A stretch of DNA of 13,608 bases, taken from assembly GCA_017407365.1 (NCBI GenBank), contig JAFQWR010000159.1, forward strand, positions 1-13,608, read 5' to 3'. A model generated the notes under the pieces. That model was not told the DNA's origin. It did no database searches and saw only the letters and a list, made by a program, of their open reading frames with translations. Made by a program: the position numbers and the translations under genes. Shown piece after piece: positions 1 through 8,274 of this stretch (the first letter of the stretch is position 1; each line of letters opens with the position of its first letter). This DNA is from Clostridia bacterium (lineage in GTDB: Bacteria > Bacillota > Clostridia > Christensenellales > HGM11417).

Positions 1-1905
1 GCTGCCTAAAATCTGCACGCCGAAGAAGCCGGGATTGTTGGTGTTGAAGGGGTTCATGCTCAGCTTCATTGCCACGAGCTGACCGTTGCCGGAGTTGGAG
101 AGAATCTGCACGTTGTTGTCGTCGCCGTACTGAGCCGCCTTTTTGCTGCCGCTCGTATTCGATACGCTGACCTCACCCACCGTGGGGATTTCAAGAGCGA
201 TTACCTCGGTCTGAGGCTCGGTGGTGGAAACGGAAACACCGGAAACGGTGATGGTTGCGGCGGGGCCCTGTGCGTGTGCTACCACAACGCCTGCGCCCTG
301 CTCGGTGATTTCGGTGTAGCCCTGCTTAGCAAGGTTATCGAGAATACCTGCGTTAAAGCTGATAACGGTGGGATCCTCAGCGGAGAGAAGCTCGTTTACC
401 TGATCCTGCGTCAGCAGACCGGTTAAGCCCTTCCAAGCGAGCTTTTCGTATACGCCCGTAGCCGCCTTTGCCCACATTTCAAGCTGCATAACCTTTAAGC
501 CGCCGTCCTGGGTGAGGTAATTTGCCTTGATGGCAAGGCTGATTTGCAGGGTAGAGCCGCTTACGTATTTGCTGGAGGAGGAGATTGCGTTTTCTACCAC
601 GCAGAGGTTGTTTTCGTTTTCACGGCCGTTGAGCGAGAGATAGATGTTGTTGTCTTTGAGTACAACGTATAAGCCCTTGCCGTTGTTGAACCATGCGCCG
701 ACCTTGGTGTTACCCGTGATTTGCAGACCGTATACGCACAGATTGCCTGCGCTGTAATCGTTCTGGGTGATGGTTACGTAGGTGTATTTGCCGGAGCCAA
801 GACCGTTGGTGATCTGCGTAGCGTCTGCCGCGCCTGCCTGACCGGAGGTCTGCTGGAAGCTTTCGCTTACCGTAGCGGTGGGCTCTGCGGTGAAGTTGGT
901 GGGCATATCCACCGTTTCGGATTTCTGCATTACGGTGAGGCTCCACTTCTTGCATAAGGTGACACCCTCGTCACTTACTGCCTCAAAGAAAACGGTGTAG
1001 CTGCCTGCATTAGCAAAGGAAACGGTGTTGCCCTCTACCTCTACCTCTGCGCCGTCTGCCTCGTAGTATACGCGCATGGAAGCAACGTTATCGCCGCTTA
1101 CGATTTCGGGAAGGGTGATTGCCTGATTGGTGAAGTATACCGAGCTTGCGGGCTTTACAACCGTGAAGTCGGGAGCAATCTTGGGCTCGTTTTCCAGAAC
1201 GGCAACGCTGTCACAGCCCGCCTTGGAGGTGCGCCAATCCTGACCGCCCTGCGCAAATACGAAGTATACGCCTGCACCCTGACCGTAGGTGCTTTCGGAT
1301 ACGCCAAGATCGTAGATGAATTTTGCCGTTAAGGTGGGCTTGGTTGCGTTTTCTACAACCTCTTCGCTCTTAGCAAAAGAAACCTTACCCTCGATCGCGT
1401 GGAAGACTGCCTTTGTCATAGCCTCGAAGGAGTTGCCGTACCAGACCTCAAGCTCGATTGCCTTTAAGCCCTCTGCCTCGCTGCCCACATAGTTGAGGCG
1501 GTATACGAGGCACAGCTCGAAGATGTTGACACCGTTGGAGTTTCTTACGTATTCGCTCTGCTCGCCAAACAGCGCATCGGTTACCGCAACTGCGTTGGGC
1601 GTTTCCTTGCCGCCGATGCCGTAGTAGAGTCTGCCGCCGCCGAAGTTCAGGCAAAGACCGCTACCGCTGATCCAGTTGGTATAGTTCGATGCACCGGAGA
1701 TCTGCAGACCGAACCAGCAGCCGTTTGCAAAGCCCTGAACGGTGATTTTTGCCGCAACGAGATTGTTGTCGCCCGAATCGTTTAAGATCTGCACACCGAT
1801 CTGATCGTTGCCCGACTGCGCATTGCTGATTAAGAATGCATCCTCGTATGCGCCGTCTGCCACGCCGATGGTGGTGGGCCAAGCAAGGGTGAATTCGCTG
1901 TAATC
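1..1905 (-). repeat. Triplicated roughly 230-residue module inside the giant lipoprotein
   Basis: Three copies can be aligned by eye. Copy 1 is residues 545-785 (bases 1183-1905), copy 2 is 873-1099 (241-921), and copy 3 starts near 1105 (1-225) and is cut. Shared landmarks are FGLQISG (609-615) / YGLQITG (936-942) / FGVQILG (1172-1178), VQIL-x-x-SG at 582 and 1143, GLK-x-x-x-LE-x-W at 690 and 1013, and QGAGV at 753 and 1080. Spacings between landmarks are nearly equal (63 and 67 residues from GLK to QGAG). The fold is probably a beta-sandwich, but I cannot name the family. Confidence 0.75.
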
Positions 1906-3537
1906 GTTGATGACGGAGATATTGAACTTACGCTCTAAGCGGATGCCGTCTGCATTCTTTGCGGTGTAGCGAACGGTATATTCGCCTGCCGCCGTGAATG
2001 CGTAGGTGGTAGTGGTAGCGTCGATGGCTTCCACAAGGTTGCCCTCGCTGTCGTACACACCGATTGCGCTTTCTACCGTATTTTCGAAGGTAGCCACGGG
2101 AAGGGTGATTGCCTCATCCTTTTCGTAGATGCTTGCAAACGAGCCGTCCAGGCTGATTACGGGCAGGAGAGCGAAGAAATCCTGCGCATCCTCTTTGAAC
2201 AGCTTGATGCTCTTAACCGTCATAACGTCATCGTTATAAACGTTTTTGTTGTTGATGTACGAGCCAAAGCTCAGCCAGCCGGGCGTGCCGTTCCACATCT
2301 CGGCAAGCGTTTTTGCGTCGAAATAGGGGTGAGAAGCGTCCACGGTAACCGAAAGCGTGGGAGCCTCGGTGGGAAGAGCGTCAATCCAAACACGGAAGCT
2401 GATTGCCGCATCCTCTGCATCTGCGCCTGCGCCCAGAGCAACCGTCTGCATATAGATGTTATGCACTGCGCCATCTCTTAACGCAATATCAGCCACAGCC
2501 TCTGCTTCGCCGTTGTAGGAGAAGATGGTTACGGTCTTATCGTGCACACGGATAAAGAACGCCTGAGGCCACTGCGATTCATTGCCGTTGGGAGCAAGCT
2601 GATCGTTGCTCTTGGAGGCATAGTAGCTCATCGTGTAGAAGTTTTCGCCGCCCTCTGCGGGAACGGGATCGAATACTGCCGAAACACCGACGATATCGTT
2701 GAGGCCGATTTTATCTGCCTTGAACGCTGCGGAGGAGCAGTCGGTGCCGTCGTACGTTTCGTTTGAAACGAAGCCAACGGTAAGCTCGCCGTTTACAAAG
2801 CGGGAAGCATAGCCGCGCTTGAATGCGCCCTCGGTCATAAGCTCGGTGTTATAGGGGAGCCTTTCCACCGTAAGAGCCACAGAGATTTCCTCTGCCGCGT
2901 TGCCCGAGGCGTCCTCACACGCATAAACTGCGGTATAGGTGCCGGAGGGAAGCGTGATTGCATATTCTGCGCCGCCCGTTTTGTACGTTTCGAGCAGAGC
3001 ATTGCCCTGGTATACCTTGACCTTGATGCTTTCGGAAAGGTCAGAGCCGTCATCGGTAGCGGTTGCCGCGGGCAGAACGAGCTGCTCACCTGCACCAACC
3101 GTGATTGCCTCCTGAGAGGCTACCGTAAGCACGGGCTTGGTGGTATCCATTTCAAGATTGATGTAAAAATCCTTGGTGACGGTGTTGCCGTCGGAGCCGA
3201 TTACCGAGTAGGTGACCTTCCAGCTGCTGTAACGTGCGGGTACAAAGGCACGCTCGATGTTGCCGGGCTGTCTGTAAATGGGCCAGCTTGCCTCGGTGCC
3301 GTCTCTGAGCCCTGCCACCGTGAGCAGGATGCTTTCGCTGATATCGGTGCCGTCAACGTCGGTAGCGGTTGCCGCAGGCAGGATGATTTCCTTACCTACC
3401 AGGCCGCCCGTGGGAATTAAGGATTCATCCACGGAAATCACTGCGCGATTATCACTGGGGATGTTGCACGCGAGCATTGCCAACGTGAGGCAAACCAGCA
3501 TGATGCTGACTGCAATCTTTTTCAGATTCTTTTGCAT
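1..3537 (-). CDS. Giant surface lipoprotein with Ig-like and lectin-like modules (3' end cut by window)
   Basis: I read 1179 codons without a stop from ATG at 3537 to base 1, so the C-terminus lies outside the window. AGGAGG sits 6-7 nt before the ATG. Residues 1-24 form a lipoprotein signal peptide (basic MQKNLKK, hydrophobic core, MLAC with Cys24 as the likely lipidated residue), so the protein should be anchored outside the membrane. Module order by eye: Ig-like about 40-133 and 134-226 (each with the pattern LPAATATD...), a concanavalin/LamG-like beta-sandwich about 227-450, Ig-like 458-543, a roughly 230-residue module 545-785, Ig-like 786-870, a second copy of that module 873-1099, and the start of a third from 1105. 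No catalytic motif is visible. Adhesion or glycan binding is inferred from architecture. It is the third gene of the operon, 15 nt after the glycosidase stop. Confidence 0.85.
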   Translation of the reverse strand, partial: MQKNLKKIAVSIMLVCLTLAMLACNIPSDNRAVISVDESLIPTGGLVGKEIILPAATATDVDGTDISESILLTVAGLRDGTEASWPIYRQPGNIERAFVPARYSSWKVTYSVIGSDGNTVTKDFYINLEMDTTKPVLTVASQEAITVGAGEQLVLPAATATDDGSDLSESIKVKVYQGNALLETYKTGGAEYAITLPSGTYTAVYACEDASGNAAEEISVALTVERLPYNTELMTEGAFKRGYASRFVNGELTVGFVSNETYDGTDCSSAAFKADKIGLNDIVGVSAVFDPVPAEGGENFYTMSYYASKSNDQLAPNGNESQWPQAFFIRVHDKTVTIFSYNGEAEAVADIALRDGAVHNIYMQTVALGAGADAEDAAISFRVWIDALPTEAPTLSVTVDASHPYFDAKTLAEMWNGTPGWLSFGSYINNKNVYNDDVMTVKSIKLFKEDAQDFFALLPVISLDGSFASIYEKDEAITLPVATFENTVESAIGVYDSEGNLVEAIDATTTTYAFTAAGEYTVRYTAKNADGIRLERKFNISVINDYSEFTLAWPTTIGVADGAYEDAFLISNAQSGNDQIGVQILNDSGDNNLVAAKITVQGFANGCWFGLQISGASNYTNWISGSGLCLNFGGGRLYYGIGGKETPNAVAVTDALFGEQSEYVRNSNGVNIFELCLVYRLNYVGSEAEGLKAIELEVWYGNSFEAMTKAVFHAIEGKVSFAKSEEVVENATKPTLTAKFIYDLGVSESTYGQGAGVYFVFAQGGQDWRTSKAGCDSVAVLENEPKIAPDFTVVKPASSVYFTNQAITLPEIVSGDNVASMRVYYEADGAEVEVEGNTVSFANAGSYTVFFEAVSDEGVTLCKKWSLTVMQKSETVDMPTNFTAEPTATVSESFQQTSGQAGAADATQITNGLGSGKYTYVTITQNDYSAGNLCVYGLQITGNTKVGAWFNNGKGLYVVLKDNNIYLSLNGRENENNLCVVENAISSSSKYVSGSTLQISLAIKANYLTQDGGLKVMQLEMWAKAATGVYEKLAWKGLTGLLTQDQVNELLSAEDPTVISFNAGILDNLAKQGYTEITEQGAGVVVAHAQGPAATITVSGVSVSTTEPQTEVIALEIPTVGEVSVSNTSGSKKAAQYGDDNNVQILSNSGNGQLVAMKLSMNPFNTNNPGFFGVQILGS

Positions 3538-3552
3538 TTTTTTCCTCCTGAA

Positions 3553-5145
3553 TTATTGGTTTTGTTTGATTATGGAAACGCTTTGCGAGGGTGCGGTGAA
3601 GCTGATACAGCCATTTGCAACGGTCATGGGCTGTGTGCAAGCCTCGTAGCCACTCTGCGTAAAGCAATTTTCATTGAAGCCCACGTAAAGGAAGTCTGCC
3701 TTTACGTCAGAAACGGCAAAGGCGTATTTCACATCCTCATCCGTTCCGTTTACCACAATCAGCGTTTCGCTGCCCGAGGCATCCACAAGCCTCATGCCTG
3801 CGATATATTCGCTGTCGATTTTTAAGGGATACACCCTGCATCCCTCCCCGATTGCCTGCGAAAGCATCCGATACATATAGTATTGCTTGCGCAGATAGAA
3901 GTCCTCGGGCACGGCATCCCCCACCTTTGCCTCATCGTAGATGTGCTTGTAGGTTGCCCACAGACCGTCGATGCAAAAGCTTCCCATAACGTCCGTTCTG
4001 GTGTAGTGCAATGCGGTATCCGCACACATCCAGTACGAGGCGCCGATTGCTCCGCCGTTCATAAAGCAGACCGCCTGCCTTGCAAGACCGATACAGCGCG
4101 AATAGTCGTCGATTTTGTAGATGTCGTCGTTTCCGTCTGCATACGAGCCAAACTCACCCACCCAGTATTTTGCACCGATGGAGGAGGCAAACGCGCGGTT
4201 TTGCTTTGCCCAATCCAGAATCTGACTGTTTTGGGATTGATTCGAAAAGATGTAGGTGTGCGTATTGATGATATCCGCTACGCCTGCAAGGGGAGGACAA
4301 ACCTCCGTAAGCCAGTTTTGGCTACCCCTATCGGTGGAATCGCCCAGATTGAAAAGCACCTTATCGCGGATGCCGTCCGCACGGAAGCGGCGGTCCAGCT
4401 CTAAGCACATTTCCACGTACGCCTCGGGGTCGCCCCTATCCGAATCCACCTGCCACTGCCAGTCGGGCTCGTTGCCCGGGGTGACCTGATCGATACAGGT
4501 GTATTTTTTGGTGTTGACGCAATATTGCACCAGCGCAGAAAAGCATTCCACAAACTCGTACATCATATCGCCCTTTGCACCGATACACCAGTTTTGTGCG
4601 TTGTTGTCGCCAACCATCCAGTATTTGCCATCCGTCTGATAGCCAAGGGCTGCCTCGTTGTAGTTTACCTCCACGCCCCAGAGCACGAGGGTGACCTTAA
4701 TGCCAAGCTCCTCGGCAAGGTCCAGCGCGCGGTACACCGCCCGCATCTCCACCGAATCGAAGGTGAAGGCATCCCAATTGATTTCGGATGCGTCCGCATT
4801 GTCGTTGCGCGGCTCAAGCCAGCCGGGCTTGATCATCATACGGAAGCGTGCGATGTTCATTTCCTGCAAGCGCGCCTTAACGGTATTCCAGTAGTCCTCG
4901 GGGTCGACGCCGTTAAAATATCTGTCGTCTGCACGCATTGCCTGCTCGTAGTTAAAAAATCCCGTTTCAAATTCCACCGCAAGGCCCTCTGTCAAAGCCC
5001 CCGTGTCGTTTACGTCCGCCTTTAAGGCGGTGTACCCCTCGGGATAAATCACCTGCGCGTCGGGCGTTTTGTCTGCGCAGCCCGATACCGACAGCATCAG
5101 GCAAATAAGAGCGGTAAAAAGTACAGCAATCGCTTTTTTCTGCAT
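3553..5145 (-). CDS. Secreted lipoprotein glycoside hydrolase, clan GH-A-like
   Basis: This 530-residue protein starts at ATG 5145, preceded by GGAGG with 7-nt spacing. A lipobox signal peptide (LSVSGC, Cys23) predicts membrane anchoring on the outer face. The body looks like a TIM barrel. PGNEPDW puts an NEP motif at 225-227, with Glu226 the expected acid/base. WVGEFGS places Glu331 at the expected nucleophile position after strand 7. HTY at 295-297 and the early strands FRMMIKPGW and VTLVLWGVEV also fit clan GH-A. Residues from about 435 to the end look like the C-terminal beta-sandwich common in GH30/GH39-type enzymes. I cannot assign a numbered family or a substrate. It lies between an acetylesterase and a probable glycan-binding lipoprotein on the same transcript, which suggests extracellular attack on a decorated polysaccharide or glycan. 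Confidence 0.82.
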   Translation of the reverse strand: MQKKAIAVLFTALICLMLSVSGCADKTPDAQVIYPEGYTALKADVNDTGALTEGLAVEFETGFFNYEQAMRADDRYFNGVDPEDYWNTVKARLQEMNIARFRMMIKPGWLEPRNDNADASEINWDAFTFDSVEMRAVYRALDLAEELGIKVTLVLWGVEVNYNEAALGYQTDGKYWMVGDNNAQNWCIGAKGDMMYEFVECFSALVQYCVNTKKYTCIDQVTPGNEPDWQWQVDSDRGDPEAYVEMCLELDRRFRADGIRDKVLFNLGDSTDRGSQNWLTEVCPPLAGVADIINTHTYIFSNQSQNSQILDWAKQNRAFASSIGAKYWVGEFGSYADGNDDIYKIDDYSRCIGLARQAVCFMNGGAIGASYWMCADTALHYTRTDVMGSFCIDGLWATYKHIYDEAKVGDAVPEDFYLRKQYYMYRMLSQAIGEGCRVYPLKIDSEYIAGMRLVDASGSETLIVVNGTDEDVKYAFAVSDVKADFLYVGFNENCFTQSGYEACTQPMTVANGCISFTAPSQSVSIIKQNQ

Positions 5146-5184
5146 TTTGTTTCCTCCGCTTTTTCGTTATTATTTATACGCCTA

Positions 5185-5216
5185 TGCGCTTTGGCTTCTG
5201 TTTTGCTTTAAGCGCA
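5185..5216 (-). other. Intercistronic stem-loop between acetylesterase and glycosidase
   Basis: TGCGCTT (5185-5191) and AAGCGCA (5210-5216) form a perfect 7-bp inverted repeat with an 18-nt loop in the 98-nt gap between the two genes. No T-run follows on the minus strand, so it is not a standard terminator. It may affect RNA stability or processing, or be incidental. Confidence 0.35.
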
Positions 5217-5243
5217 GGTGTATTTTTGCCAACGGCCATCCCC

Positions 5244-6947
5244 TTACGAAAGGGTAAAAGCAAACTGCGAAACGGGCAGGCCGTCTGCCGTATACAGCGA
5301 GTAGTAGTCACGCACGTCGTTTCGGGTGAGGCGGGGATAATTGTTGTAGCCGTAGCGTACCGCCTTTATTTCCATCGGCCTTTCTGCCTTCATCAAAAGC
5401 ACCTCGCCCTGCATCTCGGCCTCGCAGGGGATGTAGGTGCTTCCGTCGTACGAAGCCTCAAGGTTGATGCCGCCGTTTGTCACCAGAATGCCTCTGCCCA
5501 CACGGTCGAAGGTGATTTCGATGCCAGACTCGGTAGCCCTTGCAGCCACCGCCTGCGGCGTTACCATATCCTCGCGCACGTAGCCGTAGAATACCTCTGC
5601 AATTTTGTAGGCAACGCGCTTGCCCATCTCTCTCTTGTCGTAGGGGTGGATTTCGTCGTAGTCGCCGCAATCGGTATTCACCGTGACGTAGCATTCGGGA
5701 AGGCTTTGGCTAACGCTCTTCTGCCCCTCGCGGATGGCAAACCATGCACCCGAATAGCTGGGCATTTCGTCGCCGTAGGCGTTGGGGCTTTTGGGCAGGG
5801 TATCGTCACCGCCGTAGGTGGGAAGCCCAACCAGAATAAAGGGAAGCTCATAGCCGAAGCTCTTGCGCCAGCTCTGAATGAGCGCTCTAAGGTTTTTACT
5901 GAAATTGACGCTCTGCCCCTCGCCCTGATACCACACTGCCGCGCGGAATCTTGCGCCTGCAATGGGGTGGATGTACTGATTGAAGCAAGCCGCCCCTCTG
6001 TTGATGGGCTCGGTTGCATTTTTGCCGCCGTAGATGTAATCCGCCTCGTTATTTTGGTAATCCTCCTCTGCCGTCCAGGTAGCCATAAAGGTTGCCCCGA
6101 TGGAGATGTTTACAAGGCCGATGGGCACGCCTGCAAGCTCGTGCAGGGCAACCCCGAGATATGCACCCAGAGCGGAGAAGTTGTATGCAGACTCCGAGGA
6201 GCATTCCTTCCATTCCGCATTTACGTTTTCTGCCTTGATGTTTTCCTCAAACACATAGCTCATAGAGGAATGCGTCTGCACCGTGCAAAGACGGATGACG
6301 GGCTTTTCGCACTCGTCGTATAAAAAGTCGGTGGTGACCTTTTTGATGTAGGTGTTTCTCTCTATGGAATCCTGTATGTAAGCACCGTAGGTGGGCTCAT
6401 TCTCCGTGGGCACGTACTTGCCCGAATGCGAGCCGCCGTCACCCGTCATGCTGTCTGAAAGACGCATTGCCATGTTCGACTGACCGCTAAGAAGCAGCAG
6501 CTCACCCACACAGAGATTTTTCAGCGTGCGCTTGCCCGCAGAGGAAATCAGCTGCAGGGTAACATCCTTTTGCGCCTGCATGGGCGGGAGATATACCGAA
6601 AAAGCACCGCCCTTTGCCTCGCCGCGGTATGCCTTTTCGCCCACCACGGCAAAGAATTCGCCCTCGAAGGAGCATTTTCCGAAGATATGATTGACTGCGT
6701 TGCGTTGCAGTACGCCGTTATCCGAGAAAATAGCGCAGGGCGTGAATACTCCCTCTCTTTCCTCTACTTCCTCATATTCTCTTTTCCATTCCGCTTCCAT
6801 TACTCTGTCCATCCATTCGCTGTTGATTTCATCAAAAAATTCTCCCACGCCTGTTTGCCCGTCAGAGGGGCCTCCCGGCTCGGGTGAGCAGCCACAGCAA
6901 AAGATAAAAACCAATGCAACGGTAAGCAGCAAAATTTTTTTCAGCAT
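5244..6947 (-). CDS. SASA-family (sialate O-acetylesterase-like) lipoprotein esterase
   Basis: This probably removes O-acetyl groups from a sugar (sialic acid or another acetylated glycan) outside the cell. The SGNH/SASA landmarks are all present, numbered from the ATG: LLSGQSNM with Ser157 as nucleophile, WYQGEG at 339-344, and DEIHP with Asp431 and His434 completing the triad. The C-terminal VRYGYNN...GLPVSQF also matches how SASA proteins usually end. The N-terminus is a lipoprotein signal with Cys20 after IFCCG. The start is the ATG at 6947: AGGAG lies 8 nt before it, whereas the in-frame TTG at 6953 is only 2 nt from that site. It is full length at 567 residues. As the first gene of the operon, divergent from the AraC regulator, it is likely regulated by it. 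Sialic acid specificity is not shown by the sequence. Confidence 0.88.
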   Translation of the reverse strand: MLKKILLLTVALVFIFCCGCSPEPGGPSDGQTGVGEFFDEINSEWMDRVMEAEWKREYEEVEEREGVFTPCAIFSDNGVLQRNAVNHIFGKCSFEGEFFAVVGEKAYRGEAKGGAFSVYLPPMQAQKDVTLQLISSAGKRTLKNLCVGELLLLSGQSNMAMRLSDSMTGDGGSHSGKYVPTENEPTYGAYIQDSIERNTYIKKVTTDFLYDECEKPVIRLCTVQTHSSMSYVFEENIKAENVNAEWKECSSESAYNFSALGAYLGVALHELAGVPIGLVNISIGATFMATWTAEEDYQNNEADYIYGGKNATEPINRGAACFNQYIHPIAGARFRAAVWYQGEGQSVNFSKNLRALIQSWRKSFGYELPFILVGLPTYGGDDTLPKSPNAYGDEMPSYSGAWFAIREGQKSVSQSLPECYVTVNTDCGDYDEIHPYDKREMGKRVAYKIAEVFYGYVREDMVTPQAVAARATESGIEITFDRVGRGILVTNGGINLEASYDGSTYIPCEAEMQGEVLLMKAERPMEIKAVRYGYNNYPRLTRNDVRDYYSLYTADGLPVSQFAFTLS

Positions 6948-6978
6948 AGCCAACTCTCCTCTGTCTGAATAGAACCTG

Positions 6979-7013
6979 TTTTGGTTTCATTATTATTTTA
7001 ACACACCCCAAAA
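6979..7013 (-). promoter_or_regulatory. Candidate weak, activator-dependent promoter of the lipoprotein operon
   Basis: On the minus strand TGTTAAAAT offers an extended -10 (TAAAAT at 7000-6995). No recognisable -35 lies 17 nt upstream (AGGAAA), which would fit dependence on an activator. The element sits inside an interrupted inverted repeat, TTTTGG (6979-6984) and CCAAAA (7008-7013), a possible operator. The site is inferred and other AT-rich stretches nearby could serve instead. Confidence 0.3.
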
Positions 7014-7115
7014 TAACTTTCCTATCCTTTTTAATTCATATATAGCGGTTTTTGATTATAATTCCTGAATTTGCGTTTTTTTATCAAACGGAACGAGGCT
7101 TCCCCCCTCTTTACA

Positions 7116-7286
7116 GCCGCAAAAACCCCTTGAAAAAGGCGGATTAAAGGAGCAGAAGGGCAATTTTATTGATATTTTGCCAAAAATTGCGCGCTCTTTT
7201 CCTTTGAAAAGTGAGCATTATTTTCCACCGCCCCTTGCCCTTCTGCCGATTTACACCCACTTTTCTCTCTTTTCCGCCGCAAAAAC
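7116..7286. repeat. Paired inverted and direct repeats in the divergent regulatory region
   Basis: GCAGAAGGGCAA (7152-7163) has a perfect 12-bp inverted partner, TTGCCCTTCTGC (7235-7246), 71 bp away. Flanking these, GCCGCAAAAAC occurs as an 11-bp direct repeat at 7116-7126 and 7276-7286, each preceded by a pyrimidine-rich CTCTTT stretch. The arrangement lies between the two divergent genes and could be binding sites for the AraC protein, or the trace of an inserted or folded element. Apart from these repeats and the promoters, I see nothing coding in 6948-7366. Confidence 0.5.
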
Positions 7287-7308
7287 AAGTGTTTTTTTAT
7301 TATCTGAG

Positions 7309-7337
7309 TTGACAGACAACGACAAGTGTGCTATAAT
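7309..7337 (+). promoter_or_regulatory. Consensus sigma-A promoter for the AraC-family gene
   Basis: TTGACA (7309-7314) and TATAAT (7332-7337) are both perfect consensus hexamers with a 17-bp spacer. TG at 7329-7330 adds an extended -10. Transcription should start near 7344, giving a leader of about 23 nt, with AGGAG at 7356-7360 serving the ATG at 7367. Confidence 0.9.
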
Positions 7338-7366
7338 TAGAGCAAATTTTTTCTGAGGAGTGGCGT

Positions 7367-8185
7367 ATGCTCTATCGAAATTACAGCAAGGATTATTGGA
7401 TGGACTGCACCTTTATGATTATATCCAATGAGCTGCCCTACCATAAAATTTCCGATTATTGGGAATTCCCGATTATCTACGAGGGCAGTGTCCTGCACAA
7501 AATAAACGGAAGGGAAGAAAAGCTGGAGGTGGGCGACTGCTACCTCATTCCGCCCAACACCGACCACTCGTATTCTCTTTGCGAGGGGAAATATTCCATT
7601 ATCAACATTATGATCACGGATACCGGTCTGCAAGACCTCATTTCCGTGCTGAACCCCTCAATTTACGAGTATATCACGGGCTATAACAGCAACATCAAGC
7701 TTTCTCTTTCCAACAATGCGGTGGACGACTTTCTGAAAACCGTTTATAAAATCCAGAACAGCTATCACGACAACCCCGAAACCTTCAACGTGTTTCTCAA
7801 GCTGATGTGGATGGATGCCATCAAGCACATCTATCAGCACCAGCTGAACACCAAGGCAACCTATCCAAGCTGGCTGAATAACTTTCTGACCACCATCAAA
7901 AGCCCGCAAAACCTCACCCTGAACGTAGACGAGCTGTATCAGCTGACGCATTTCAGCCACAGCCACTTAAACAAGCTGTTCAAGCGGTATACGGGGCAAA
8001 CACTGAAAAACTATATGCTGCACCTGAAAATGAACCATGCGGCAAAGCTTTTGCAGACCACCAACCGCAAAATCCTCGATATTGCGGTAGAGGTCGGTTA
8101 CAGCTCGTTGAGCCATTTCAACGAGGTATTCAAATCCACCTACCACACCACCCCGACCGCCTACCGAAACGGCGGCAGAGAGTAG
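7367..8185 (+). CDS. AraC-family transcriptional regulator (cupin plus double HTH)
   Basis: This 272-residue, full-length protein follows AGGAG with 6-nt spacing to its ATG. Residues about 20-90 form a cupin-type sensing domain (VLHKINGREEKLEVGDCYLI, then PPNTDHSYS), typical of sugar-responsive AraC regulators. Residues about 170-268 hold the DNA-binding domain: a first helix-turn-helix near 186-206 (LNVDELYQLTHFSHSHLNKL) and a second near 236-257 (ILDIAVEVGYSSLSHFNEVF), followed by the family's usual F-K-x-x-Y-x-x-T-P-x-x-Y-R ending. It is transcribed away from the lipoprotein operon and is the obvious candidate to activate it, perhaps in response to a sugar released by those enzymes. The ligand is unknown. 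Confidence 0.93.
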   Translation: MLYRNYSKDYWMDCTFMIISNELPYHKISDYWEFPIIYEGSVLHKINGREEKLEVGDCYLIPPNTDHSYSLCEGKYSIINIMITDTGLQDLISVLNPSIYEYITGYNSNIKLSLSNNAVDDFLKTVYKIQNSYHDNPETFNVFLKLMWMDAIKHIYQHQLNTKATYPSWLNNFLTTIKSPQNLTLNVDELYQLTHFSHSHLNKLFKRYTGQTLKNYMLHLKMNHAAKLLQTTNRKILDIAVEVGYSSLSHFNEVFKSTYHTTPTAYRNGGRE

Positions 8186-8226
8186 AACGGTGCGCGTACA
8201 GCCTGCCTAACCCAACCCAAACAAAA

Positions 8227-8264
8227 AGAGCGAAACGGAAAACTCCGCCTCGCTCTCTTTTTTT
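8227..8264. terminator. Rho-independent terminator, probably bidirectional
   Basis: AGAGCGA (8227-8233) pairs with TCGCTCT (8250-8256), and an inner CGGA/TCCG (8236-8239 with 8244-8247) closes an AAAC loop. A T-run at 8258-8264 ends the plus-strand AraC transcript. On the other strand the A-run at 8223-8227 provides Ts, so it can also end the minus-strand gene whose stop is at 8275. Confidence 0.85.
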
Positions 8265-8274
8265 ATGAAAACGG

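Noticed and set aside
3278..5025. Several plus-strand open frames (for example 3278-3649, 3883-4404, 4525-5025)
   Set aside because: They are antisense to the two lipoprotein genes, have arbitrary composition, and lack convincing ribosome binding sites or motifs.
5184..6323. 379-codon plus-strand open frame opposite the acetylesterase
   Set aside because: It lies antisense to a gene with intact SASA catalytic motifs, has no recognisable domain and is explained as a high-GC shadow frame.
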